A stretch of 64,000 bases of DNA from an uncultured Gammaproteobacteria bacterium (GTDB lineage Bacteria; Pseudomonadota; Gammaproteobacteria; Magnimaribacterales; Magnimaribacteraceae), in the NCBI GenBank assembly GCA_913031395.1, contig CAJWDT010000001.1:1-64000 (forward strand). Direction: 5' to 3'. Under the pieces are notes generated by a model. That model was not told the DNA's origin and did not search any database. It was given only the letters and a program-made list of their open reading frames with translations. The stretch's first letter is position 1, and every line of letters begins with the position of its first letter. The translations under genes and the position numbers were made by a program. Positions 1 to 8,319 of this stretch are shown here, one piece after another.

Positions 1-100
1 CATTTTTATTTTTGGCTTCATGATATAGCCAAAAGAAGACAGCCAAAGGCACAATTATCCCAGTGGATATTCCTGCAAGCGGTATTATATTTGGGTCCAT
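1..100 (-). CDS. Partial hypothetical membrane protein (N-terminus only)
   Basis: An open frame reads leftward from an ATG at 98-100 and leaves the window after 33 codons. The visible part begins MDPNIIPLAGIS and continues as a hydrophobic stretch ending in FFWLYHEAKNKN. This looks like one N-terminal membrane segment followed by a basic cytoplasmic turn. A good ribosome binding site (AAGGA, seven to eight bases upstream) supports a real start. The short exposed N-terminus plus one helix recalls small DUF6249-type membrane proteins, but that is only a resemblance. It is transcribed divergently from the carotenoid oxygenase gene. Function unknown. Confidence 0.55.
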   Translation of the reverse strand, partial: MDPNIIPLAGISTGIIVPLAVFFWLYHEAKNKN

Positions 101-163
101 AATTTTTCCTTAAAATTTGTATATGTAACGTAAACTTAACATTAAATATTAGAGAAGTAAAGG

Positions 164-189
164 TTACACAAAAATTAATCTGTTATAAT
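164..189 (+). promoter_or_regulatory. Putative extended -10 promoter of the carotenoid oxygenase gene
   Basis: A perfect TATAAT lies at 184-189 and is preceded by TGT, giving an extended -10 element. The -35 region is weak (TTACAC at 164-169 with a 14-base gap, or GGTTAC with 16). The ATG at 217 would lie about 20 bases after the start of transcription, and no Shine-Dalgarno sequence is visible before it. Confidence 0.5.
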
Positions 190-216
190 CGACATTAACA
201 ACATTCATACTGCGCA

Positions 217-1593
217 ATGGATAGAAGAAAGTTTTTAAAAGTTTCAAGCTTAAGTCTTGGTGGTTTAGCTGCAGCTGGAATAGGAGTAGATATGTCAGGT
301 ATTTCGACTAAAAAGAATTATTACTTACAGGGGAACTATGCACCTGTTAATAATATTATTTCAGAAACGGATCTCAAGGTAACAGGACAGATCCCTAAAG
401 ATCTCTCCGGTCTTTTGTTAAGAAATGGCCCAAATCCTATGTCCTCAGTCAACGAGAAAAAACATCATTGGTTTTTGGGAGAAGGGATGCTTCATGGAAT
501 TAGATTGGATTCTGGAAATGCGCTCTGGTACAAAAATAAGCTGGTAGATGGTAATGATTCTGTAGCAAATACTAGCGTCATTTCCCATTCAGGAAAAATT
601 TATGCCATTGTCGAAGCCGGTGGTTATCCTGTAGAAATTGACCAGGAGCTTAACTCACTAAACACAAAGCCATTTTACGGTGATAGAAACGCAGGCTTTA
701 CCGCTCATCCTAAAATTGATCCTGACACTAATGAGATGCATGCCATGTGTTACGACTACGCAAATAATTTTGACACTATTGATTACGTGGTAGTTGATGA
801 AAATGGATCACACAAAAAAACTCAATCAATACCTTTTGAATCTAGATCTATGCTGCATGAATGCGCTATTACTAAAAACTATATGCTGGTATTTGATCTC
901 TCTGTAGCTTTCGATTTATACAAACTCGGTAGAGGTTATTTCCCTTTTTCTTGGGACGATAATCACTCCGCAAGAATAGGCTTATTGGACAGAAAAGGAA
1001 ATTCAAATGAAGTTAAGTGGTTTGAGATAGATAGCACGTATTTTTTTCATACATTTAATGCCCACGAAGATTCAAACGGTAATGTGATAGTGACTGCTGC
1101 AGCCTATGACAGATTATTTGATACTGACTGGAATGGTCCCTTTACTGAATCTCCCCCGCAACTTACTCGTTGGGAGTTAAATATATCTTCTGGCCTTGCC
1201 ACGAAATCACAGTTGGATGACAGGGCTGTCGAGTTTCCGAGAATTCATCCAAACTTTACAGGTAAGTCTAATCAATATGGTTATGCGCTAGCATCTTCTA
1301 ATACATCTCAACCTGATTTTAAAGAAATTGTTAAGTACGACTTCAAGAATGACAAATCTGAAGTTTATGAATATGGACCTGGAAAATTTGGTGCTGAACC
1401 TGTATTTGTAGCTGCGGAAGGTGCTCAGTCCGAAGACGAAGGATACTTACTATCACTGATATATAATCAAGAATCTGATAAAAGTGATTTAATAATTTTA
1501 AATGCCAAAGAACCTAAATCAGGTCCATTAGCTACAGTACACTTACCTCAGAGAGTTCCATATGGATTCCATGGGGAATGGGCAAAAATTTAG
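217..1593 (+). CDS. Carotenoid cleavage oxygenase (RPE65/CCO family) with Tat signal
   Basis: 458 residues of the carotenoid oxygenase family, non-haem iron enzymes that cleave a double bond of carotenoids or apocarotenoids. The four expected iron-binding histidines are visible: H164 (AHPKID), H214 (LHECAI), H278 (FFHTFN) and H452 (GFHGEW) six residues before the C-terminus. The family opening motif LLRNGPNP is near residue 67. The N-terminus is a twin-arginine signal (DRRKFLK followed by an alanine/glycine-rich stretch), so the folded, metal-loaded enzyme is probably exported. Substrate cannot be told from sequence: apocarotenal cleavage giving retinal and lignostilbene-type cleavage are both possible. 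Two membrane-protein genes follow at short spacing and may be co-transcribed. Confidence 0.88.
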   Translation: MDRRKFLKVSSLSLGGLAAAGIGVDMSGISTKKNYYLQGNYAPVNNIISETDLKVTGQIPKDLSGLLLRNGPNPMSSVNEKKHHWFLGEGMLHGIRLDSGNALWYKNKLVDGNDSVANTSVISHSGKIYAIVEAGGYPVEIDQELNSLNTKPFYGDRNAGFTAHPKIDPDTNEMHAMCYDYANNFDTIDYVVVDENGSHKKTQSIPFESRSMLHECAITKNYMLVFDLSVAFDLYKLGRGYFPFSWDDNHSARIGLLDRKGNSNEVKWFEIDSTYFFHTFNAHEDSNGNVIVTAAAYDRLFDTDWNGPFTESPPQLTRWELNISSGLATKSQLDDRAVEFPRIHPNFTGKSNQYGYALASSNTSQPDFKEIVKYDFKNDKSEVYEYGPGKFGAEPVFVAAEGAQSEDEGYLLSLIYNQESDKSDLIILNAKEPKSGPLATVHLPQRVPYGFHGEWAKI

Positions 1594-1616
1594 ATAATAA
1601 AAGGGGAGAATAAAAA

Positions 1617-2102
1617 ATGCCAGAGATGACATTATTGGGGTGGTTTCATACTATCTTGGGAGTATTAGCTGTGTTGAGTGGGTTTTATACCTTATATAAG
1701 TATCGTGTTATCTCATACGATGTAAGCTCAGGAAAATTATATATTTTAGTTACCTTGCTGGTCGCAGGATCTGCGCTGGGTATTTATAACCAAGGTGGTT
1801 TCGGTGTAGCACATATATTGGCTGTCCTTACGCTTATTGCTCTTGCGGGTGGATATATCATGGAGCGTTATAAATGGTTTGGATCTTTTTCAAAGTACTT
1901 TCAAGCATTGGGTTATACCTCTACATTGCTTTTTCACATGATTCCTGCAATTACAGATTTTCTTAGAAGATTGCCAGTAGGGGATACGTTCATAGACTCT
2001 TTTGAAGATCCTTTATTGCTGAACTTTCATCTAGCTTTCCTCATTATTTATGTAGTAGGCATTATTGCTCAAATGATTTGGTTAAAGAGACAGGCAGCTT
2101 AG
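1617..2102 (+). CDS. Four-helix integral membrane protein (DUF2306-like)
   Basis: 161 residues, almost entirely hydrophobic, with about five predicted membrane segments and histidines within or near them (WFHTIL, VAHIL, LLFHMIP, FHLAFL). Their placement resembles haem-binding or DUF2306-type membrane proteins. A ribosome binding site (AGGGGAG) precedes the ATG. It sits 23 bases after the carotenoid oxygenase gene and 31 bases before a cytochrome b561 gene, so a membrane redox role is a fair guess. No enzymatic function can be assigned. Confidence 0.6.
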   Translation: MPEMTLLGWFHTILGVLAVLSGFYTLYKYRVISYDVSSGKLYILVTLLVAGSALGIYNQGGFGVAHILAVLTLIALAGGYIMERYKWFGSFSKYFQALGYTSTLLFHMIPAITDFLRRLPVGDTFIDSFEDPLLLNFHLAFLIIYVVGIIAQMIWLKRQAA

Positions 2103-2133
2103 AAAGCTTTTAATTATTTCTTAAATTTATCGT

Positions 2134-3021
2134 ATGAACGAAATCGTTTTGAGTCTTTATGACACCAATCCAGGTGCGTGGGTTTCTATGGGCATTGTTA
2201 GTTTATCTGTCTTAACCTCATGGGCATTAAATTATAGTTCGCCGCACGTCAGGGTATTTGGAACGGTTCTCGCCGGACTAGGTTGTTTGATAGTCGCTGC
2301 TTGGTTTTTTTTATTTATTATCAACTCCGGTGTACTGGAAGACCCCAAGCCAAATCAAACCCCACTTGACTCAGCGAAACCTTCTTTATTATGGATCCAA
2401 TCAGTATCTGCCCTACTAACAGGCGTGTTTCTTCTGTATGTCGCTAAGCGTCAAAGACTAAATTCTTCTGTATTAGTTTTAACAGCAAGGAATGAAGATA
2501 ATCGTTACGGTAAGGTGTCTCGTATGCTTCATTGGACAATAGCTATTCTATTTATAGCTTTAATCCCAATGGGAATTTTTACTTCTATGATCCCTGAAGA
2601 TGCGGACTATAGAAATGCTTACTATGTTGTTCATAAGAGCTTAGGAGTAACTATCTTTTTATTGGTTTTAGTTAGATTAGTCTGGAATAAATTATCTCAA
2701 CGTCCTTCCCTAGACAATGCTCTGACAGCTAGAGAAGAAAAGCTTGCCCATAGGGCCCACAATACGCTTTATTTTATGATGCTGGCTATACCAATTACGG
2801 GTTTTATGATGACTAGTTATCATGGTAAAGAAACTTATTTCTTTTTCTGGGAGATTCAGCCGTTATGGGAAGAAAGTGATATTTATAAAGTTTGGGGCGG
2901 TTTTCATAAGTACCTTCTACCTTATCTTCTTTATATCGTTTTAGGGGCTCATATCTTAGGTGCTCTAAAACATCAATTTCTAGATAAACATCAGAATGCT
3001 TTTAAGCGTATGGTTTCATGA
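2134..3021 (+). CDS. Cytochrome b561 family protein with extra N-terminal membrane domain
   Basis: 295 residues. The first 110 or so hold three hydrophobic segments of unknown type. From about residue 125 the protein is a typical bacterial b561 domain: RYGKVSRMLHW, YYVVHKSLG, a third helix ending ITGFMM, and a final helix with GAHILGALKHQF. These histidines are the usual axial ligands of two b haems in proteins that pass electrons between quinol and a periplasmic acceptor. The family is normally about 180 residues, so the N-terminal extension is unusual. No clear ribosome binding site is seen before this ATG; it may be translated with the gene upstream. Confidence 0.8.
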   Translation: MNEIVLSLYDTNPGAWVSMGIVSLSVLTSWALNYSSPHVRVFGTVLAGLGCLIVAAWFFLFIINSGVLEDPKPNQTPLDSAKPSLLWIQSVSALLTGVFLLYVAKRQRLNSSVLVLTARNEDNRYGKVSRMLHWTIAILFIALIPMGIFTSMIPEDADYRNAYYVVHKSLGVTIFLLVLVRLVWNKLSQRPSLDNALTAREEKLAHRAHNTLYFMMLAIPITGFMMTSYHGKETYFFFWEIQPLWEESDIYKVWGGFHKYLLPYLLYIVLGAHILGALKHQFLDKHQNAFKRMVS

Positions 3022-3071
3022 ACAAAATATAAAGTATTGAATTTAATAATCCAAATAATAGGAGAGAATTA

Positions 3072-4085
3072 ATGGAAACAGTCTTAGTCACAGGCGGAAC
3101 GGGATTTATAGGACTTCATTGTCTTCAACAGTTGCTTGATAAAGGATACAAAGTTAGGACTACTATAAGATCAGAATCGAGGAAACAAGAAGTGATGGAT
3201 GCTATGAAAAAGCATTCTTCAAATTGTGAAAACTTAGAGTTTTTTATAGCAGATTTATTAAATGACGATGGGTGGAAAGAAGCTGTTGAAGGATCGAAAT
3301 ATGTTTTACATGTTGCCTCTCCATTCTTTCTTGGCGAACCAGAAAATGAAGATGTATTTATCAAGCCTGCTGTTGAAGGTACTCTCAGGGTTTTAAAAGC
3401 GTGTGCTGACGCCGATGTTGAAAAGGTTGTGTTAACCTCATCCTTCGCTGCTGTGGGGTATGGGCACCCCAGAGAAAAAGAAGTTTACACTGAAGAAGAT
3501 TGGTCCAGTGTAGATGGAGAAATCTCACCATATGCAAAAAGTAAAACTCTTGCTGAGAAGGCGGCATGGGAGTTTGTTAAAAATTTAGAAGAATCAAAGA
3601 AATTCGAACTTACTGTTATTAACCCAGTTGCTGTTACCGGCCCAATGCTCACCAATGATATTGGTAGTTCAAACGATTTTTTACTTAAATTAATTTCAGG
3701 ATCTATGCCTGCATGCCCCAAGATACATATGGGTTATATAGATGTAAGAGATGTGGCTAAGGCACATATATTTTCAATGACTGAAGAGAAGACCAATGGA
3801 GAAAGAATTATAGTAAGTGAAAATGAAATGTTTTTTGCTGAGGTCGGGAAAACCTTAAATGAAGCTGGGTTCAAAAAATCACCCACCAAAGAAATGCCAA
3901 ATTTTCTTGTTAAAATAATGTCTTTATTTGTAGGGGAATTGAAGACCCTTTTATCTGCACTTAACCGAAAAGGAGATATAGATAAAACAAAGGCTAAAAG
4001 TTTTTTTAATTGGGATTATATTTCTACTGAGCAGTCAGTAACTGAAACAGCCCAACAATTACAAGATATGGGATTAACTAAATAG
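3072..4085 (+). CDS. NAD(P)-dependent epimerase/reductase (dihydroflavonol reductase-like)
   Basis: 337-residue extended short-chain dehydrogenase. It starts with the nucleotide-binding GGTGFIG motif at residue 8, has LHVASPFF where the family has its substrate-side loop, and carries the catalytic YxxxK as YAKSK near residue 155. This pattern matches the dihydroflavonol-4-reductase/Gre2 type, which reduces aldehydes or ketones with NADPH. The natural substrate is unknown. A ribosome binding site (GGAGAG) precedes the ATG. The next gene, an aldo/keto reductase, starts two bases after the stop, so the two reductases are probably one operon. Confidence 0.85.
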   Translation: METVLVTGGTGFIGLHCLQQLLDKGYKVRTTIRSESRKQEVMDAMKKHSSNCENLEFFIADLLNDDGWKEAVEGSKYVLHVASPFFLGEPENEDVFIKPAVEGTLRVLKACADADVEKVVLTSSFAAVGYGHPREKEVYTEEDWSSVDGEISPYAKSKTLAEKAAWEFVKNLEESKKFELTVINPVAVTGPMLTNDIGSSNDFLLKLISGSMPACPKIHMGYIDVRDVAKAHIFSMTEEKTNGERIIVSENEMFFAEVGKTLNEAGFKKSPTKEMPNFLVKIMSLFVGELKTLLSALNRKGDIDKTKAKSFFNWDYISTEQSVTETAQQLQDMGLTK

Positions 4086-4087
4086 TT

Positions 4088-5071
4088 ATGCAACAAAGAC
4101 AATTTAAGCCCTTTGACTCAGTAAGCGCTCTGACTTTGGGTGGCGGAGGGCTAGGTCAGGTTTGGGGCGAGACTACAAGAGAGGAAGCAGTTGCAACTGT
4201 GAATCTTGCTATAGAAAAAGGCGTAACTCACCTCGATGTTGCACCAATGTATGGAAAAGGAGAGGCTGAGAGAGTTGTAGGTGAGGTTTTTAAAGGAAAG
4301 GACTTAGGTGATGTAAAAATTACAACTAAATGCAGATTAGGAACGTTACCAGATGACGAAGTATATGAGCGTTTGAACTCCTCTCTCAACAAAAGTCTTG
4401 ATAACCTCAATATGAAAAGAGTTGATCTTTTTTTGCTTCACTCTCAATTAATACAAGACAACTTCCAGCTATATACACTTAATGAGTATCGAGATACTAA
4501 TACCACTTCGCTTTCTTGTTATTACAATGCAGTTATACCAGCCTTTGAAAGATTAAAAGAAGAAGGCAAGATTGGTAGCTGGGGAATCGGTGGTTTGGGT
4601 CAAACTCAAGCCATCATCGAGGCTTTAAACCATTCAAATCTACCAGAAGCAATTCAGTGTGTTGTTAACCCCTTGAACTCAGCTGGAGCTATCGGCTACG
4701 TCGATGAAAAATTTGATCCTTATAAAATCCTTAGAGAGAGTCAAAAGGTAGGGGTACCTATATTAGGAATAAGAGCTGTTCAGGCGGGAGCATTAACCTT
4801 AGAAATGGACAGAGATCCACATCCTTCTGGTTTTGATATAAAAGATTTTGAAGATTACGATAGAGCAGAACCCTTCAGGAGTTTGGCTTCTGATTGGGAA
4901 ATCAACCCTTCGGTCCTTGCTCATAGATATGCTCTGAGTGCAGAAAAAGTTTCTTCAGTGATTTTAGGAGTCAAAAATAGAGATGAACTTTTAGACTGTT
5001 TAGATGCCGAATCAGCGGGACCACTCACACAGCAACAAATCACTGAAATAGATAAGGCTTTATCTAAATAG
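4088..5071 (+). CDS. Aldo/keto reductase
   Basis: 327 residues with an aldo/keto reductase barrel. The catalytic tetrad is visible as D (HLDVAPMYG), Y in the same motif, K (ITTKCRLG) and H (LFLLHSQ). The C-terminal part VSSVILGVKNRDELLD matches the NADPH-binding end of the family. The overall pattern is closest to bacterial D-threo-aldose 1-dehydrogenase/L-fucose dehydrogenase-like members, but substrate is not assigned. It follows the short-chain reductase with a two-base gap and precedes an exported hydrolase by nine bases, so all three are probably transcribed together. Confidence 0.85.
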   Translation: MQQRQFKPFDSVSALTLGGGGLGQVWGETTREEAVATVNLAIEKGVTHLDVAPMYGKGEAERVVGEVFKGKDLGDVKITTKCRLGTLPDDEVYERLNSSLNKSLDNLNMKRVDLFLLHSQLIQDNFQLYTLNEYRDTNTTSLSCYYNAVIPAFERLKEEGKIGSWGIGGLGQTQAIIEALNHSNLPEAIQCVVNPLNSAGAIGYVDEKFDPYKILRESQKVGVPILGIRAVQAGALTLEMDRDPHPSGFDIKDFEDYDRAEPFRSLASDWEINPSVLAHRYALSAEKVSSVILGVKNRDELLDCLDAESAGPLTQQQITEIDKALSK

Positions 5072-5080
5072 AATAAATTA

Positions 5081-6052
5081 ATGAAAAGATTTATTCTTCC
5101 ATTATTGCTATTCTCAACCTTAATGATGCCAAACGAGAGATTTAAGAATACTAATGAAGAGGCTGCAGGAAAGTCTTTTAGAGATTTTTTAAAATGGACG
5201 TTTACCAATAAAAAACCTGAACTTGTAGCGATCGATTCTTCTGATGAGTGGAAAGAATTAGATTCTGGATCTACTGATTACATGGTGTGGATAGGGCATG
5301 CAACATATCTTATAAATAAAGATAATCTAACCATTCTTACCGATCCCGTTTTCTCAAAAAGAGCTTCTCCCGTCAGATTTGCAGGACCCAAAAGGCTTAT
5401 ACCTCCGGCAATCCCTATAGATAAGCTTCCTAAGATAGACGTCATTACAGTTAGCCATAATCACTACGATCATTTGGATTTAAGAAGTCTCAAGAAGATC
5501 TATAAAGCAAATCCTAATGCAATATTCTTAGTTCCCAAGGGAGATAAGAGGAGACTTGAGAGAAGAGGAATTGAGAACGTAATAGAATTTCTTTGGTGGG
5601 AAGAGATAGAGATTAAAGGATCAAAATTTACCTTTACTCCTGTTCAGCATTGGTCTGCAAGAGGTATTGCTGATAGAAATAAAAGTCTTTGGGGTGGATG
5701 GTTCATGAATCTTAAGACAGAGACTATTTACCATGCTGGAGATACTGGTTATTCCAAAGACTTTATTGAAACAAAAAAACGACTAGGTTCGCCTTCTATT
5801 AGTTTGATTCCTGTCGGTGCTTACGCGCCTAGGTGGTTCATGAAAACAAATCATGTAAATCCACCTGAAGCGATTCAAATAGCTATAGATCTAGAGTCTG
5901 AAAGGAATTTTGGGATGCATTGGGGGACCTTTCAGTTAACAGATGAGGAGATCTTAGAACCACCAAAACTGTTAAAGGAATCTTTGAGGGATCAGGGCTT
6001 GCCTGATAATTTTTTTAATATCTTAAGGCCTGGTCAGATTGTAGAGCTTTAG
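5081..6052 (+). CDS. Exported metallo-beta-lactamase-fold hydrolase (NAPE-PLD/UlaG-like)
   Basis: 323 residues with a short N-terminal hydrophobic segment that looks like a signal sequence or anchor. The metal-binding motif HxHxDH is present as HNHYDH (H126, H128, D130, H131), with further ligands in YHAGDTGYS and near the end in GMHWGTF. The arrangement of WIGHATYL, LTDPVFS and the PxR segment matches N-acyl-phosphatidylethanolamine phospholipase D-like and UlaG-like hydrolases, so a phosphodiester or lactone substrate outside the cytoplasm is plausible. Its stop codon overlaps that of the convergent hemJ gene in the tetranucleotide TTAG. Confidence 0.82.
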   Translation: MKRFILPLLLFSTLMMPNERFKNTNEEAAGKSFRDFLKWTFTNKKPELVAIDSSDEWKELDSGSTDYMVWIGHATYLINKDNLTILTDPVFSKRASPVRFAGPKRLIPPAIPIDKLPKIDVITVSHNHYDHLDLRSLKKIYKANPNAIFLVPKGDKRRLERRGIENVIEFLWWEEIEIKGSKFTFTPVQHWSARGIADRNKSLWGGWFMNLKTETIYHAGDTGYSKDFIETKKRLGSPSISLIPVGAYAPRWFMKTNHVNPPEAIQIAIDLESERNFGMHWGTFQLTDEEILEPPKLLKESLRDQGLPDNFFNILRPGQIVEL

Positions 6053-6474
6053 AATCTTGGTTGGAAGACAACTAATACAACAATTATCAATAATAATATT
6101 GTTGGTAATTCATTTATAACTCTAAAAAATTTTTCTGATTTCATATTGGCATCATTTTCAAAGCCCTTCCTCAAAAAATTAAGGTATAGATGAAAGAGGG
6201 TCATTCCCATAACAAGAAACATTTTTAAAACCAGCCAAATTTCTAGACCTTTATAACTTAAAAGAACAAGCCCAGAGATCCAAACAAACACAAGGGATGG
6301 ATTGCCTATGATCTTCAGGAGTTTAGACTCCATTACTTTGAAGGTTTCGGAAGAGTCTGAGCCTATCTCTTTTGTTGAGTGATATACGAAAAGTCTTGGA
6401 AGGTAAAATAGGGCGGCCATCCAAGTTATTACAGAGATAATATGAATGGTTTTAAAGATTAAGTAGGTGTTCAT
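6049..6474 (-). CDS. hemJ: Protoporphyrinogen IX oxidase HemJ
   Basis: 141-residue membrane protein with four predicted helices. The N-terminus (YLIFKTIHIISVITWMAALF, then LPRLFVYH) is characteristic of HemJ, including the conserved histidine in the first helix. HemJ oxidises protoporphyrinogen IX to protoporphyrin IX at the membrane and replaces HemG or HemY in many proteobacteria. It is the last gene of a minus-strand haem cluster and starts directly after the stop of hemF, with no gap. The neighbours supply the preceding steps of the pathway, which strengthens the call. Confidence 0.88.
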   Translation of the reverse strand: MNTYLIFKTIHIISVITWMAALFYLPRLFVYHSTKEIGSDSSETFKVMESKLLKIIGNPSLVFVWISGLVLLSYKGLEIWLVLKMFLVMGMTLFHLYLNFLRKGFENDANMKSEKFFRVINELPTILLLIIVVLVVFQPRF

Positions 6475-7287
6475 TTAATCCCATTTGGCATTTGGTGGCA
6501 TGGACATCAATATGGCATCTGAATTCCCGCCAGTTTTTATACCAAAAGCAGTACCTCTGTCCCAAAGAAGATTAAATTCAACATAACGACCTCTTTTAAT
6601 GAGCTGTTGTTCTTTTTCATCTTTAGTCCATTTTTCATCTTTTAGGTTTCTGATAATAGTCGTTATAGCTTTTAAAGTTGATAAACCCACTTCTTTTATA
6701 AAGTTAAAATCCTTATTCCAATCGTCAGTTTTTAGATGGTCTATAAATATCCCACCTTCACCTCTTGCCTCCGATCTATGTGGAAGATAGAAATATTCAT
6801 CACAAGCCTTTTTATATGTTTCGTAATATTCAGGATCAGCAGAATCACAAGCTTCTTTCATACATTGATGAAAAAATTTTATTTCATCATCTTTCTTAAT
6901 GGTTGGCGTTAAATCTCCTCCGCCACCAAACCACGAATCTCCAGTTACGATATATCTCGTATTAAAGTGAAAGGCTGGCACTTTAGGAGATTGCATATGT
7001 GCTACAAGGCTAATGCCGCTTGCCCAATAATTTGGGGCTTGTTCGGTTCCTTTAACTTCAGATTTAAAGTCGTTATCAAATTTCCCAGATACCGTAGATA
7101 TATTGACACCAACTTTTTCGAAGACGTCTCCTTTCATGAGGCTCATTTCCCCGCCACCTTCAAACTTATGATCCCAGTTTTTTCTTTCAAAACTTCCGCC
7201 ATCTATGTCTATAAATTCCTCACAGAACATATCTCTTAGTTCTTTAAACCAAGATGAAGTTAGGGATTTTTTTTCTTCAATATCCAT
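6475..7287 (-). CDS. hemF: Oxygen-dependent coproporphyrinogen III oxidase
   Basis: 270 residues, covering almost the whole HemF family: the substrate region WFGGGGDLTPT, the HQCMKEACD helix, FLPHR-like YLPHRSEARG, and GRYVEFNLLWDRGTAFG near the end. The enzyme converts coproporphyrinogen III to protoporphyrinogen IX using oxygen. The protein stops right after SMPPNAKWD. Enterobacterial HemF continues about 30 residues further, so this is the short C-terminal form, which I believe also occurs in alphaproteobacteria. It lies between hemE (six-base gap) and hemJ (no gap). Confidence 0.93.
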   Translation of the reverse strand: MDIEEKKSLTSSWFKELRDMFCEEFIDIDGGSFERKNWDHKFEGGGEMSLMKGDVFEKVGVNISTVSGKFDNDFKSEVKGTEQAPNYWASGISLVAHMQSPKVPAFHFNTRYIVTGDSWFGGGGDLTPTIKKDDEIKFFHQCMKEACDSADPEYYETYKKACDEYFYLPHRSEARGEGGIFIDHLKTDDWNKDFNFIKEVGLSTLKAITTIIRNLKDEKWTKDEKEQQLIKRGRYVEFNLLWDRGTAFGIKTGGNSDAILMSMPPNAKWD

Positions 7288-7293
7288 AGAGCT

Positions 7294-8313
7294 TTAGAAA
7301 GCTTCTCTAATCCTTGTTACAAATTCTTTGACATTCTTTTGTGGTGTGGTTTTTAGAACACCATGTCCAAGCCCACAGACCCAACCCAGCCTTTCTTCAG
7401 GTCCTAAATCAGACAACTGAAGAATATAGTCCTCCAGTTTTGGTAAAAATTCTTCAGAGGGAAGCGTAAGAAAATGCTCACTAAAATTTCCTTGAATAAA
7501 GCCATCACCTGTCTTATTGAAATAATCTCTCAGATCGATATTAGAATCCAGTCCCATCCCGGCTAGTCTGATATTTTCATTATTCTTTTTTGAAATGATA
7601 GTTTCATAATTCACGCCATCTTTAGCGTAATAACCTACTTTATTAGGAAAATCTTTAGCCAAAGCATTAAATGTTTTATCTAAGTACAGAATTAAATCTT
7701 CATCAGCTAATTGGTGGGCTGTAGAGTCAAAAATCATCACTATTTCTGCTCCAGCATCGAGCTGCAATTTAATGTTCTCTTTTAGTAGAGGTAGGATTAC
7801 ATTATCCAACAAGCCCAATTGAAAATTATTTAAAGAGATATTTCTTAATTCCTTATCAACATGGCAAGCATAGGCAATCAAAGTCCAAGGTCCACCGACA
7901 AATCCTATTAGTGATTTGTCACCAGGGAGTCTTTCTAATGTCCTCTCTATGGCCTCTCCTTGAAAATCCATAAAACTTATTGGGTTCGAGTTTGTGAGCA
8001 AGTTAGCGGCATTTTCTTCATCAAGATGAAGGCCAAACTGAGGTCCTGGATTATATGAAAGATCCATACCAAGAGCCTCAAGAGGAAATAAGATATCACT
8101 AAAAAGAATCGCTACATCAAAATCAAATTCATTGATTGGTCCCATGGCCGTTTCTGCCGCAAGATTTGGTTTTTTACAAAGCTCTTCAAAGGTATAGTCT
8201 TTTTTCAGATTCTGATAATGATCATGGTATCTTCCAGCTTGACGCATGAGCCACACTGGAGGACAAGCTTGAGGTCTTCTTTCCAGGGCATTTATAAATT
8301 TGGTATTTGACAA
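7294..8313 (-). CDS. hemE: Uroporphyrinogen decarboxylase
   Basis: 339 residues matching HemE end to end: PPVWLMRQAGRY near residue 20, the IFSDILFPLEALG segment and the C-terminal NVKEFVTRIRE. It removes four carboxyl groups from uroporphyrinogen III to give coproporphyrinogen III in the cytoplasm. The start codon is TTG; it gives the usual short N-terminal leader before the RQAGRY motif, and no in-frame ATG lies between it and that motif's leader. It is six bases from both hemB upstream and hemF downstream, clearly in one transcription unit. Confidence 0.95.
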   Translation of the reverse strand: MSNTKFINALERRPQACPPVWLMRQAGRYHDHYQNLKKDYTFEELCKKPNLAAETAMGPINEFDFDVAILFSDILFPLEALGMDLSYNPGPQFGLHLDEENAANLLTNSNPISFMDFQGEAIERTLERLPGDKSLIGFVGGPWTLIAYACHVDKELRNISLNNFQLGLLDNVILPLLKENIKLQLDAGAEIVMIFDSTAHQLADEDLILYLDKTFNALAKDFPNKVGYYAKDGVNYETIISKKNNENIRLAGMGLDSNIDLRDYFNKTGDGFIQGNFSEHFLTLPSEEFLPKLEDYILQLSDLGPEERLGWVCGLGHGVLKTTPQKNVKEFVTRIREAF

Positions 8314-8319
8314 GGTGGT

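Noticed and set aside
6475-6560. HemF as a broken gene, because it stops about 30 residues before the enterobacterial end.
   Set aside because: All catalytic and substrate motifs are present and the stop fits exactly against hemJ; a short HemF end is, as far as I recall, normal in some other proteobacteria.
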